A stretch of 64,000 bases of DNA. Source: CAVTRI01 sp963737075 (GTDB taxonomy: Bacteria > Actinomycetota > Acidimicrobiia > Acidimicrobiales > Palsa-688). This document shows positions 25,477 to 34,049 of the stretch, piece by piece. The stretch's first letter is position 1, and every line of letters begins with the position of its first letter. The stretch is from positions 558,001 through 622,000 of the forward strand of contig CAVTRI010000002.1 of NCBI GenBank assembly GCA_963737075.1, read 5' to 3'. A program made the position numbers and the translations under genes. Below the pieces are notes generated by a model, which saw only the letters and a program-made list of their open reading frames with translations, was not told where the DNA came from and searched no databases.

Positions 25477-26883
25477 TCAGTGATGGAATGCCGCCCCCTC
25501 GTCGCCGGTCTGAAGAGGGCCGTCGTGCCGTTGGAGCTCGGGCAACAGACGGGTCAGGTCTTCGATGAACAGATCGGCGAGATCGTGGGTGAAGCCATTG
25601 CGGACGACGACGCGGAGCGCCGACAAATCGGTGCGGTTCTCGGGGAACGTGTATGCGGGCACCAACCACCCTCGCTCGCGCAGACGCCGGGACACATCGA
25701 AGACGTTGAAGGACTTGACGTGTGGTCCCGTGGTGCACGCGAACACGGGGAGCTGGTCGCCCCGGGTCAGGAGCTCGAAGGGGCCGAGAGCCTCGACTCG
25801 ATCCGCCACGTCTGTCGCAACATCACGGGATGCCTGCTGGACCACGCGAAACCCATCCCAACCCAGGCGCAGGAACGTGAAGTACTGGGCGACGACTTCA
25901 GCGCCCGGCCGGGAGAAGTTGAGGGCGAAGGTGGGCATGTTGCCGCCCAGGTAGTTGACGTTGAACACCAGCTCCTCGGGCAGCGCTTCGTGGTTGCTCC
26001 ACAGCACCCAGCCGACGCCGGGATACACCAGTCCGTACTTGTGCCCGGAGGTGTTGATGGATGCCACGCGCGGCAGCCGGAAGTCCCAGACGAGATCCTG
26101 GTCGAGGAACGGGGCGATCATGGCACCGGAGGCGCCGTCGACGTGGATGGGGACGTCCATCCCGGTGCGGGCTTGGAGATTGTCGAGTGCTGCCGCGATC
26201 TCGCTCACCGGTTCGTAGCTGCCGTCGAACGTCGAGCCGAGGACGGCCACCACGCCGATGGTCCGTTCGTCACAGCGGGCGACCGCCTCCTCCGCCGACA
26301 GGTGAAACCGGTTGCCCTCCATGGGCACCGTCCGGGCCTCCACCTCCCAGTAGTTGCAGAACTTTTCCCAACACACCTGAACGTTGGTTCCCATGACCAA
26401 GTTCGGGCGATCGGTCGGCTGGCCGGCTGTGCGCCTCCTAGTGGCCCAGCGACGCTTCAACGCCATGCCACCGAGCATGCACGCCTCCGACGAGCCGGTC
26501 GTCGAGCAGCCGACGGTCTCGTCAGGCTTGGGCGCGTTCCACAGGTGCGCCAGGATGCTCACGCAACGACGCTCGAGCTCGGCGGTTTGGGGGTACTCGT
26601 CCTTGTCGATCATATTTTTCTCGGCGCATTCGGCCATGAGCCGGAGAGCTTGCGGCTCCATCCATGTCGTCACGAATGTGGCCAGGTTGAGCCGGGCGTT
26701 GCCGTCGAGCATCAGCTCGTCGTGGATGAGCTGATACGCGGTCTCGGCTGGGATGGGAGCGGCCCCCAGGCGGTGTACGGGCATCGCCAGTTCGCCCTCG
26801 GGCACCGGGCAGTCCAGGAGGTGCACGGGATTGCCCTGGTGACGCGGGGCTTGATGGGCAGGCGCGGGGCGGTGGAGCGTCAT
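25477..26883 (-). CDS. gadB: Glutamate decarboxylase
   Basis: A 468-residue PLP-dependent decarboxylase converting glutamate to 4-aminobutyrate with proton consumption. It has YQLIHDELMLDGNARLNLAT, the PLP-site DVPIHVDGASGAMIAPF and the lysine motif SINTSGHKYGLVYPGVGWV. The first 33 residues (from ATG 26883) are poorly conserved; an internal ATG at about 26784 (MPVHRLGAAPIP) is closer to the usual start. No gadC antiporter is nearby, so a role in acid resistance is uncertain; GABA metabolism is possible. Confidence 0.94.
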   Translation of the reverse strand: MTLHRPAPAHQAPRHQGNPVHLLDCPVPEGELAMPVHRLGAAPIPAETAYQLIHDELMLDGNARLNLATFVTTWMEPQALRLMAECAEKNMIDKDEYPQTAELERRCVSILAHLWNAPKPDETVGCSTTGSSEACMLGGMALKRRWATRRRTAGQPTDRPNLVMGTNVQVCWEKFCNYWEVEARTVPMEGNRFHLSAEEAVARCDERTIGVVAVLGSTFDGSYEPVSEIAAALDNLQARTGMDVPIHVDGASGAMIAPFLDQDLVWDFRLPRVASINTSGHKYGLVYPGVGWVLWSNHEALPEELVFNVNYLGGNMPTFALNFSRPGAEVVAQYFTFLRLGWDGFRVVQQASRDVATDVADRVEALGPFELLTRGDQLPVFACTTGPHVKSFNVFDVSRRLRERGWLVPAYTFPENRTDLSALRVVVRNGFTHDLADLFIEDLTRLLPELQRHDGPLQTGDEGAAFHH

Positions 26884-26926
26884 CGGGCGACCTCCCGGTC
26901 AGGGCGCGCTAGCGTCCAGGGGTTAC

Positions 26927-27002
26927 GGGCCGCTAACTCAACTGGCAGAGTATGCGCCTTTTAAGCGCCGAGTTGCGGGTTCGAGTCCCGCGCGGCCCAC
27001 CA
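26927..27002 (+). tRNA. tRNA-Lys (anticodon TTT)
   Basis: The acceptor stem GGGCCGC pairs with GCGGCCC; the T-arm has GCGGG-TTCGAGT-CCCGC; the anticodon loop CTTTTAA gives TTT. The first pair of the anticodon stem looks mismatched. CCA appears at 27000-27002, but its last bases come from the integrated island: the duplicate at 61284 continues ACGTTT. The gene is the insertion site of the 34-kb island and is kept whole by it. Confidence 0.92.
26958..27000 (+). repeat. attL: 43-bp tRNA-Lys 3' end, left boundary of the island
   Basis: The 43 bases from the anticodon loop to the tRNA end are repeated identically at 61284-61326 in the same orientation. Insertion at tRNA 3' ends with duplication of the end is the usual mark of tyrosine-recombinase islands. 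The integrase remnant lies 94 bp inside this boundary. Confidence 0.92.
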
Positions 27003-27047
27003 TTTGAGCAGGCCTTTTGTTGTCGGGGATACGAGCATCGGTCAGCT

Positions 27048-27071
27048 TAGTTGCAGTTCTAGTTGCAGTTC
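27048..27071 (+). repeat. Paired 12-bp direct repeat, candidate integrase arm site (left)
   Basis: Two adjacent copies of TAGTTGCAGTT plus one base, 48 bp inside attL. The same pair with two changed bases occurs at 61168-61191 inside attR, in the same orientation. Paired short repeats flanking the core are the normal form of arm-type binding sites for tyrosine integrases; that assignment is inference. Confidence 0.6.
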
Positions 27072-27093
27072 CCGAACGGCGACGAACCAGGAC

Positions 27094-28160
27094 TCATCGG
27101 TCAGTCCCGAAGAGCGCGGCCTCGATGCGGGCTGCAGCAACAGACCGGCGGTCGGCGAGGATGTGGGAATACCGGGCGGTGAGCACCAGCTGCGAGTGAC
27201 CCAGGACCTGGCCCGCAGTCCGCAGGTCGAGGTCGGAGGCAAGCATCATGGTGGCAGCCGAGTGGCGGAGGTCATGCAGTCGTTTGGCCGGCACGCCCGC
27301 CATCACGCATAGCTCCTTGAATGCCCTCCAGTCACGGGTTGGGTCGCTCGGTCCGCCGGCCTCGTCGGGGAACACCCAGCCGCCATGCGGTCCCTGCACC
27401 CACACTTCTGAGGCGAGCCGCTCGGCCGCCTGGACCTTCTTGTGGGCTCGCAGCTCAGCCGTGAGGGTCGCCGGCAGGGTAAGGGTGCGGCGTCCGGCGG
27501 CCGATTTCGGCTCGGAGACCTTGAGCCCGCCGCCCCAACGCTGGAGGCAGTCTGCAGCGCGTTTCGACCGTAGCCCGGCCCGGTTCAGACAATGGACAGG
27601 GTCGGCGCAGCCGTGTTGCCACAGGACACGCTGGAGCTGACGGCGGATGGTCATGGTCGCTTCTGTCCCGGCCTTGACCGGCAGGTCCACGTCGTCCCAG
27701 CACAGTCCGAGCACTTCGCCCTGCCGCAGTCCGAGGGCGATCGCGATGGTCCAGCGCGGGGCGTTTCGCAGGCCGGCCGCGGCCCGGAGCAGGGCCGTCA
27801 TCTGCTCGGTGGTATACGGCTCGATCTCGGTCACCCGGTCCCTCGGGGTGTCGGCCGCCTTGACCGGGTTCTGCGTGAGCAACCCGCGGCGCACCGCGTC
27901 GTTGAGGGCCGCGTTGAGGGTCGGCGGGTGTGCCCCACGGTGTGGCCGCGGTCAAGCAGGGCGGCCCACAGCGTCTCGATGTGGGCTGGAGTCAGCCGGT
28001 CGAGCCGCACTCTCGGAAGGGCAGTTCGTACCAGGGCAATGTCAGTGCGATAGCCCCTGGCCGTGCTCGACCGGACCGCCCCGAGCCGCTCCTTGCGGGC
28101 CGCCCAGTCTTGGAGGTAGTCGGCCACCAAAGTGCGAGCGGTGACGGCGGCCCCCGAACT
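27094..28160 (-). pseudogene. Tyrosine recombinase (island integrase), frameshifted and N-truncated
   Basis: The catalytic domain is complete, with Arg in GLRQGEVLGLCWDD, HDLRHSAATMML, LGHSQ and the Tyr in LTARYSHIL. The core-binding domain (VTARTLVADYLQDWAARKER, RLTPAHIETLWAALLDRGHT) is in a different frame. The two join near 27925-27940, where one base change would give GHTVG then HPPTLNAALNDAVRRGLL. The usual N-terminal arm-binding domain is absent, replaced by sequence that codes on the other strand. It is oriented towards the tRNA. Confidence 0.85.
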
Positions 28161-28169
28161 GGCCACCCA

Positions 28170-28532
28170 CCGGACCGGCCGGGCGACGCCGACTGGCTCG
28201 TCACCAGCCACCGGGTCGCCGGCCGGCTCCGGCCCGACATCCTCCGATGGTGGGAATGGGCGGCCGTCATCGGCGTCCGCGTCGACCTCGCCCCCGGGCA
28301 CGAAATCGTCCAACTCGACTTCTCCGGCCTCCACACCCCCCTCAGCTGGGCCGGGCCCGGCATCGCCCCCCTCGCTGTCGCCGCCATCCACCACCTCTAC
28401 GGCCCCGCCGCCCTCCTAGAACACCCAGGACTCCAAGCCCTCCACCCCAACCGCGAATCGGTGCCGGCGCCTGTCCCGTTTGAGGCACCCAAGCGAGACT
28501 CGTTATCGGGCGGGTCTTACGGACACCTCTGA
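28170..28532 (+). pseudogene. Unrecognised coding fragment (plus strand)
   Basis: Strong C-in-third-position codon pattern from about 28180 to 28455, giving WLVTSHRVAGRLRPDILRWW, EWAAVIGVRVDLAPGHEIVQ, LDFSGLHTPLSWAGPGIAPL, AVAAIHHLYGPAALLEHPGL. There is no credible start; upstream it abuts the truncated integrase. I do not recognise the family. Probably the tail end of a gene cut by rearrangement. Confidence 0.5.
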
Positions 28533-28570
28533 CCGGGACACCGGTCTGACCTGCGGTGTTAGCCTAAGGG

Positions 28571-28670
28571 GTTGGGCTACCGGGGCAGCCTTGCGGCACG
28601 TCAGCTGAACGAGGGTTCGCTCGCGGAAGGCAGCGGTGAGCGTTCGGGAGCGGCCTGACAGTGCGCCCTC
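28571..28670. repeat. About 100-bp dispersed repeat, copy 1
   Basis: From GGGCTACCGGGGCAGCC to GCGCCCT this segment matches the reverse complement of 46780-46868 with only a handful of differences. It contains no gene. The two copies form an inverted pair 18 kb apart inside the island. Confidence 0.75.
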
Positions 28671-28738
28671 CAGCCCGGCGTTTCGGGATGCTTGATCTGC
28701 ACACGGTCGTCGTGTTCTCGCGACGTGCCGCTGTGAGG

Positions 28739-29377
28739 TCATCGGGTGAAGGTGAGGTGGGTGACCCCGCTGGGCGTCGAGACCGCCTCCATGTCGTACT
28801 GCTGCTCCAAGGCCTCCAGGCCGTCCCACAGCCGAACACCGCGGCCGAGCAGGATCGGCACCTGCACGAAATGCATGTGGTCGACGAGACCGGCGGCGAT
28901 GAACGCTCGCATCATGGTCGGGCCCCCGCCGATGCGGATGTCCTGACTGGCGGCGGCGTCCCGCGCCACCTCGAGTGCATCGGCTGGCGCGGCGTCGAGG
29001 AAGTGGAACGTCGTACCACCCTCCATCTCCAGCGACGGGCGCGGACGGTGGGTTAGGACGTACGTCGGCGTGTGGAACGGCGGGTTGTTGCCCCACCAGC
29101 CGCGCCACTCCGGGTCGTCCTGCCAGCCCGGAGGGCCGAACTTGCCCGCGCCCATGATCTCCGCGCCGATGCCGGGTCCCCAGTTGCTAGCGAACGCGTC
29201 GTCGCTGCCAGTGGTTCCTCCTGGGTCGTCCCGCATCCCGTGGAAGGCGCGGGTGGCGAAGAACCATTCGTTGAGCCGGGTACCGGCGTGACCGAAGGGT
29301 GCTTCGAGGCTCTGGCCGTCGCCGGTGGCGAAGCCGTCGAGGGAGATCGAGAAGTTGTGGATGCGGACGCGCGACAT
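28739..29377 (-). CDS. RibD C-terminal / dihydrofolate reductase-family protein
   Basis: A 212-residue protein with VRIHNFSISLDGFATGDGQS, the loop PTYVLTHRPRPSLEMEGGTT, ASQDIRIGGGPTMMRAFIAA (NADP-binding) and ILLGRGVRLWDGL. Family members are NADPH-dependent reductases of uncertain substrate; true folate activity is unlikely. The start has GAAGGAGCAGCG-ATG. It follows an ArsR gene and an AHSA1 gene, a frequent actinobacterial trio. Confidence 0.85.
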   Translation of the reverse strand: MSRVRIHNFSISLDGFATGDGQSLEAPFGHAGTRLNEWFFATRAFHGMRDDPGGTTGSDDAFASNWGPGIGAEIMGAGKFGPPGWQDDPEWRGWWGNNPPFHTPTYVLTHRPRPSLEMEGGTTFHFLDAAPADALEVARDAAASQDIRIGGGPTMMRAFIAAGLVDHMHFVQVPILLGRGVRLWDGLEALEQQYDMEAVSTPSGVTHLTFTR

Positions 29378-29454
29378 CGCTGCTCCTTCGGGTGGTGGGC
29401 GGTCGGTCAGACTGGTTGACTTGTCCCGCGGCGAGATTCCATCGGCGGTGGCGT

Positions 29455-29943
29455 TCAGGCGGCGCCGAGATGATGAGCGAGCTTCTCCATTGTCTGTAGA
29501 CCGAGCTCGACCGCGCCGAGGCCGATCTTTGCGTCTCGCTGCTCGACGGTCGGGTGGAGCTGTCGCAGGGTCAGCACCGTCTTCCCGTCGGCCTGTTCGT
29601 CGAGGGTGATCGTCACCCGGAAGCGTGCCGGGTCCTCGTCGACGTCGGAGCCGTGGTCCATCACCAGCCTTTCGCTCGGAACGACCTCGAGGTAGTCGAA
29701 GCGATTCGTGAACACGGTGCCGTCTCCGGCGGCCATGTCGAAGCACGCCCGGCCCCCGGGGCGCACGTCCATCTCCCGGACGGTGCAAGTGAACCCATCA
29801 GGGCCGAACCATTGGCAGAAGGCGTCGGGATCGGTCCATGCAGCGAACACCGCGTCGCGGGGGGCGTCGAGAACTCGAACGAGGACGATCTCACGGTCGG
29901 GAGCCCACGTCGTCGGGTCGGTGATTCTCGGGGTCCTGCTCAT
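29455..29943 (-). CDS. SRPBCC/AHSA1-domain protein
   Basis: A 162-residue START-like fold protein with VRVLDAPRDAVFAAWTDPDA, FCQWFGPDGFTC and a C-terminal helix GLGAVELGLQTMEKLAHHL. Such proteins bind hydrophobic ligands in a large cavity. The ATG overlaps the ArsR stop by 4 bp (ATGA), so it is coupled to the regulator. The specific ligand is unknown. Confidence 0.85.
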   Translation of the reverse strand: MSRTPRITDPTTWAPDREIVLVRVLDAPRDAVFAAWTDPDAFCQWFGPDGFTCTVREMDVRPGGRACFDMAAGDGTVFTNRFDYLEVVPSERLVMDHGSDVDEDPARFRVTITLDEQADGKTVLTLRQLHPTVEQRDAKIGLGAVELGLQTMEKLAHHLGAA

Positions 29944-30305
29944 ATCGTCTCCGAGGTCGGTGCGGATACGGTTCGGTCCGACGCCCGCCGGAGGTGCGCA
30001 TCGAGGCGGTCGAGGCGCCGCTCCCATGCAGCTCGGGTGTGCTCGGCCCATGTGGCGATCTCGACCAGAGGCTCCGTGCGCAGCTGGCATGGCCGCCGTT
30101 GGCCATCTCGGCGGCGACTGATCAGGCCAGCCTGGTCGAGGACCTTCAGATGGCGGGAGATGGCCGGGAGACTGATCGGGAAGGGTTGAGCCAACTCCAG
30201 CACCGTTGCCTCTCCATCGGCTAGCCGGCGCACGATCGAGCGTCGCGTGGGGTCCGACAGCGCGGCGAAGACAAGGTCGAACCGATCGGGGGCCGCCACG
30301 GTCAT
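29940..30305 (-). CDS. ArsR-family transcriptional regulator (SdpR-like)
   Basis: A 121-residue winged-helix repressor with FAALSDPTRRSIVRRLADGE, then ISLPAISRHLKVLDQAGLIS. No metal-binding Cys box is visible, as expected for the group paired with AHSA1 proteins. It likely represses its own operon with the AHSA1 and DHFR-like genes. Confidence 0.88.
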   Translation of the reverse strand: MTVAAPDRFDLVFAALSDPTRRSIVRRLADGEATVLELAQPFPISLPAISRHLKVLDQAGLISRRRDGQRRPCQLRTEPLVEIATWAEHTRAAWERRLDRLDAHLRRASDRTVSAPTSETI

Positions 30306-30337
30306 CGTGGCCGTCGTTCCAGCAGATGTTTCACAAG

Positions 30338-30362
30338 GTAGTTATTTAACAGAGTAGCTAAC
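30338..30362 (-). promoter_or_regulatory. AT-rich promoter/operator upstream of arsR
   Basis: In otherwise GC-rich DNA, 33-57 bp upstream of the arsR start lies TAGTTATTTAACAGAGTAGC followed by TAA. It holds two TAGYTA half-sites and a near-palindromic GTTATTTAAC. Position and composition suit an autoregulatory ArsR operator; this is inference. Confidence 0.45.
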
Positions 30363-30590
30363 CCAAGGTCAAGGGCGCGCGGAGTCTCGACGCGGCACAT
30401 CGCTCCAAAAAGCCGTTACGAGCGCCTGTGCTCGCTTGCTGATCGCGAGCAAGCAGTCCGAGACCCCACGACGGGCCAACCTGGCACACAGCGCCGATCG
30501 AGTCGCGGTTGACGATCCCTGTCCGGGACGATTCTGTGATGATTCTGCTCTGCCGTGTCAGTCCGTATGAATAACGGAAGGAGCCGCGCC

Positions 30591-30917
30591 GTGAGATTTA
30601 TGCTGTTCGTCTGCCGCGACACCGTCGACCCGGGGCCTACCGCTCCCGAGGGGGCCGCGGTCGCGGCGTGGGTAGATCGCATGGATAAGTCCGGTCGACG
30701 GGTGACGGGTGACCCGCTTGCGCCGGAGCGCGAGGCGGCGGCGGTGCGGGTGCGCGGCGGCCAGGTGAAGGTCACGGACGGCGCCGTGCTGCGCACCGAC
30801 GATATGCTGCTCGGGTTCGACCTCCTTGACTGCCGGGACAGGGCCGAAGCGATCGCCGTCGCGGCCGAGCACCCCTTGGCCGCGCGCGGCGTGCTGGAGA
30901 TCCGTGCCCTTGGTTGA
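30591..30917 (+). CDS. YCII-related protein
   Basis: A 108-residue protein with RFMLFVCRDTVDPGPTAPEG, GRRVTGDPLAPEREAAAVRV and DRAEAIAVAAEHPLAARGVL, the pattern of YCII/DGPF-domain proteins often found with extracytoplasmic-function sigma factors or AHSA1 genes. A strong GGAAGGAG site precedes the GTG start. It diverges from arsR. Function unknown. Confidence 0.8.
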   Translation: MRFMLFVCRDTVDPGPTAPEGAAVAAWVDRMDKSGRRVTGDPLAPEREAAAVRVRGGQVKVTDGAVLRTDDMLLGFDLLDCRDRAEAIAVAAEHPLAARGVLEIRALG

Positions 30918-30922
30918 CCGGA

Positions 30923-31177
30923 TCAACGCCCGCCGGTCACAGCACCATCCAGGTGGCGTCCATCGATGGGTTCCCGCGCTGCGTCCAGATGCCCGGCGTG
31001 GCACGCCGTCTCGGTGATCAGGTGCAGCGGCACCTCGCGTAGGTCAGCCAGCTGGAACGACCCGAACAGCTCGCTCGGCCACCGTGCTGGCGTTGCGTCC
31101 ACGGCGGTCGTCGCGGTGATCGCATCGGCCTGGGCGATTTCGTCGCGATACAAAGCCAGTACCTGCGGGGAAGGCAT
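30923..31177 (-). pseudogene. C-terminal fragment of a DinB/DUF664-type protein
   Basis: About 84 residues ending in FGSFQLADLREVPLHLITET and ACHAGHLDAAREPIDG, the last helix pair of mycothiol-dependent DinB-like proteins with its conserved metal-site His residues. The N-terminal half with the first His is missing, and upstream lies the IS21 element. Convergent with the YCII gene, 5 bp apart. Confidence 0.6.
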
Positions 31178-31334
31178 CGACGACTTTGACCACGCTCAAG
31201 TAAGGCTCGTCAGACCTGCTCGTTGAAATTCGTCACCCCTGAGCGGTCGGCGGACTGACCATCCGCCATCTCAGGTGGCCCCCTTCTGAGGCTCGTGGTG
31301 TCCATGCCACAGCCTCGAGAAGGGGACCACTGTC

Positions 31335-32711
31335 ATGTTCACAGGGGAAGAAGACGTGGAAGCAACTGCATTGCGTGCTCAGGGTTGGTCGATCTCGGCG
31401 ATCGCTCGTCATCTGGGTCGGAGCCGGGACACGGTCCGCAAGCATCTCAACGGCGAGCGTGTGGCTGGTGAGCGCCGAAGGGCGGAGCCCGACCCGTTGG
31501 ATCGGTTCGTGCCGTATCTGCGGGAGCGGTTGCGAGAGGACCCGCATGTGTGGGCTACCGCCCTGTATGACGAGGTGGGCGCGCTGGGCTTCGAGCTGTC
31601 GTATCAGAGCCTGACTCGGGGGTTGCGCGACCGGGAGCTGCGCCCGCATTGCGAGGCGTGCGAGGGGGTGAAGGGCCGAGTGACGATCGACATCGAGCAC
31701 CCTCCGGGCGAGGAGATTCAGTGGGATTGGGTCGAGCTGCCGGACGCCCCGTGGGGCGAAGACGGCCATCTGCTGGTGGGGTCGTTGCCGTGTTCGGGGA
31801 AGTTCCGTGCCGTGTTCGCGGCGTCGGAGGACCAGCCGCATCTGATGGCGGCCATGGACGGCGTGTTGCGCCGCCTGGGCGGCACCGCCCGACGGTGGCG
31901 GGTGGACCGGATGGCCACGGTCATCGACCCCGCCACCGGCAAGCTCCAGTCGAGTTTCGTGCCGATGGCCAAGTACTACGGGGTGAACGTGGTCGCCTGC
32001 CCGCCGCGGCGGGGCAACCGCAAGGGTTCGGTCGAGAAATCGATTCACTACGCCACCCAGCGGTTCTGGCGGACCATGACGGCCGCGACCATGGCCCAGG
32101 CTCAAGAACAGCTGGACCGGTTCTGCGAGCGCATCGGTGACCGCCGACCCCGCCCGATAGCGAGGCTCGAGACCCTCATAGGGGCCGACGCCACGGCCAC
32201 GTATTTGGCCGGGCTCGGCGGTCGCCAGCCGAGGGTGGCCGACCTGGCCGCCCTCGAAGGGCTCCGCCCGCTGCCCGCCGCCTGCTACCCGGCCACGATC
32301 GTCGACACCAACAAGGTCGACCGCTCCGGTTTGGTGCCCTTCGAGGGCAACGTCTACTCGGTGCCGCACACGTTGGTCGGCGCCCAGGTCACCGTGTCGC
32401 ACCGACTGGGGGCCGCCGGCGTCGAGATCCACGCCGGCGGGGTGCTGGTGGCCAGCCACCGCCGCTATCCGCCCGGCGGCGGCTACGCCGTGCGCGACCC
32501 CGCTCATCGGGCCGCGCTCGAACAAGCCGTGCTGGCCGCCTTCACCACCGACACCCCGTGCCGACGCAAGGCCAACCGGCCGCCCGGCGACGCGGCCCGG
32601 GCCGAAGCCGCTCGACTCCTGCACGGCCTCGAGGACCACGAGGTCGTCGTGTCGCTGGCCGCCTACCAGGCCATCGCCGATGACCTCGCGGCGCGTCGAG
32701 GGGAGCGGTGA
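31335..32711 (+). CDS. istA: IS21-family transposase IstA
   Basis: An intact 458-residue transposase. Helix-turn-helix WSISAIARHLGRSRDTVRKH, DDE core with GEEIQWDWVELPDAPWG, WRVDRMATVIDPATG and ACPPRRGNRKGSVEKSIHYA, then a C-terminal beta domain (FEGNVYSVPHTLVGAQVTV). ATG follows GAAGGGGACC. It overlaps istB by 4 bp. Confidence 0.93.
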   Translation: MFTGEEDVEATALRAQGWSISAIARHLGRSRDTVRKHLNGERVAGERRRAEPDPLDRFVPYLRERLREDPHVWATALYDEVGALGFELSYQSLTRGLRDRELRPHCEACEGVKGRVTIDIEHPPGEEIQWDWVELPDAPWGEDGHLLVGSLPCSGKFRAVFAASEDQPHLMAAMDGVLRRLGGTARRWRVDRMATVIDPATGKLQSSFVPMAKYYGVNVVACPPRRGNRKGSVEKSIHYATQRFWRTMTAATMAQAQEQLDRFCERIGDRRPRPIARLETLIGADATATYLAGLGGRQPRVADLAALEGLRPLPAACYPATIVDTNKVDRSGLVPFEGNVYSVPHTLVGAQVTVSHRLGAAGVEIHAGGVLVASHRRYPPGGGYAVRDPAHRAALEQAVLAAFTTDTPCRRKANRPPGDAARAEAARLLHGLEDHEVVVSLAAYQAIADDLAARRGER

Positions 32712-33502
32712 TGAGCGAGGACTCCGTCTACCAACAGCTGCGCTCGCATCTCGCCTACCTGCGTCTGCACGCCGCGGCCGAAGCCCTCCCCGGCGTCCTC
32801 GACGCCGCCAGGGCCAACAAGCTCGGCCACTCGGCCTTCTTGAAGCAGCTTCTCGACACCGAAGTCGCCGCCACCCAAGCCCGTCGCCACGCCGGCCTGG
32901 AACGCTTCGCCCGACTACCCGCACCGTGGCGCATCGCCGATTTCGACTTCGACGCCCAACCCGCGGTGGACCGAGCCACCATCCAGGAGCTGGCCACGCT
33001 GCGCTTCTTAGAAGACGCCACCAACGTGCTGTTCATCGGGCCGCCCGGCGTCGGGAAAACGATGCTGGCCGTGGCATTGGGCCGTGCCTCCGTCGACGCC
33101 GGCTACCGCACCTACTACACCACCGCCGCCGACCTCGCCGCCCGCTGCCATCGGGCCGCCCTCGAAGGCCGATGGGCCACCACCATGCGCTTCTATGCCG
33201 GCCCCCGCCTGTTGATCATCGACGAAGTCGGCTACCTCCCCCTGGCAGCCGAGGCCGCCGCCGCCCTCTTCCAAGTCATCACCCAGCGATACCTCAAAGC
33301 CAGCATCTGCCTCACCACCAACCTCGGCGTCGGCTCCTGGGGAACCATCTTCGACGACCCCATGGTGGCCGCCGCCATGCTCGACCGGCTCCTCCACCGC
33401 AGCGTCGTGTTCAACATCGACGGGGACTCCTACCGCATGCGCGCTCACCGAGCCCGCAACGAACGCCTCCGACCCCGACCGAAAGGAGCCGAACTCGCCT
33501 AG
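32708..33502 (+). CDS. istB: IS21-family helper ATPase IstB
   Basis: A 264-residue AAA+ ATPase with Walker A IGPPGVGKTMLAVALG, Walker B LLIIDEVGYLPL and the IstB C-terminus RSVVFNIDGDSYRMRAHRAR. It aids target capture by IstA. Coupled to istA by an ATGA overlap. Intact, so the element may be functional. Confidence 0.93.
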   Translation: MMSEDSVYQQLRSHLAYLRLHAAAEALPGVLDAARANKLGHSAFLKQLLDTEVAATQARRHAGLERFARLPAPWRIADFDFDAQPAVDRATIQELATLRFLEDATNVLFIGPPGVGKTMLAVALGRASVDAGYRTYYTTAADLAARCHRAALEGRWATTMRFYAGPRLLIIDEVGYLPLAAEAAAALFQVITQRYLKASICLTTNLGVGSWGTIFDDPMVAAAMLDRLLHRSVVFNIDGDSYRMRAHRARNERLRPRPKGAELA

Positions 33503-33646
33503 CCTCTCCAACCACACACATCGTCGACCGCTCAACTGACGAACTTCGATGAGCGACCCTGACGACTTTCGGTGAGCGGCGTCAACTTCCGCTGAGCCGT
33601 GGGTGCCACCCGCCCATCACGGACCCGTTGGTGCAAGGCTGCGCAC

Positions 33647-33802
33647 GTGCGGATAGCGGACGTAGCTGACCTCGCTGCCGCGCTGGACGGTGTCCGGCGA
33701 ACAACCGCGGGCGAGTTGACACAGTGGCGATACCAAGGCCGGCTGATCGCCCGCCAGCTCGACGACACCCACATTGTTATCCGCGCCGACTTCGACTTAT
33801 GA
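33647..33802 (+). pseudogene. N-terminal half of a split MmcQ/YjbR-type gene
   Basis: GTG 33647 gives MRIADVADLAAALDGVRRTT, AGELTQWRYQGRLIARQLDD, THIVIRADFDL and a stop. Bases 33680-33798 recur, inverted and with about one change, at 59445-59563, where the frame continues into the C-terminal half of the same family. The fold's first half is therefore here and the second half 26 kb away. Confidence 0.7.
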
Positions 33803-34049
33803 GTCCTGCCCCGCTTGGATATGCCGTGTGGTAGGGGGGCAGCCCCCAAACCAGCAGCTCAGAGCAGGGCAGGCAGGGGGAATGAGTATTGGGTTGTTTC
33901 ATGCCGGCCGACTTAACCCGCCACCATCAGTACATCTCTCTGCGTTCCGGTAGCAGCGGCGCTCCCCCACTGACTGAGTATGGCGGCCACGTCGAGGGGG
34001 TGACGGTGGTACGTCAGGTGGACTTGCGCTGCCCGGCGGACCGGTTGAC

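Larger units (their letters stand above)
31222..33600 (+). mobile_element. IS21-family insertion sequence
   Basis: Carries istA and istB. The left end (TTCGTCA...TGAGCGGTCG at about 31229-31248) matches the inverted right end at about 33524-33547. At the right there are further copies of the TGACGAACTT..TGAGCG pattern (about 33538, 33560, 33581), the multiple terminal repeats expected of IS21. Outer boundaries are approximate. Confidence 0.85.
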
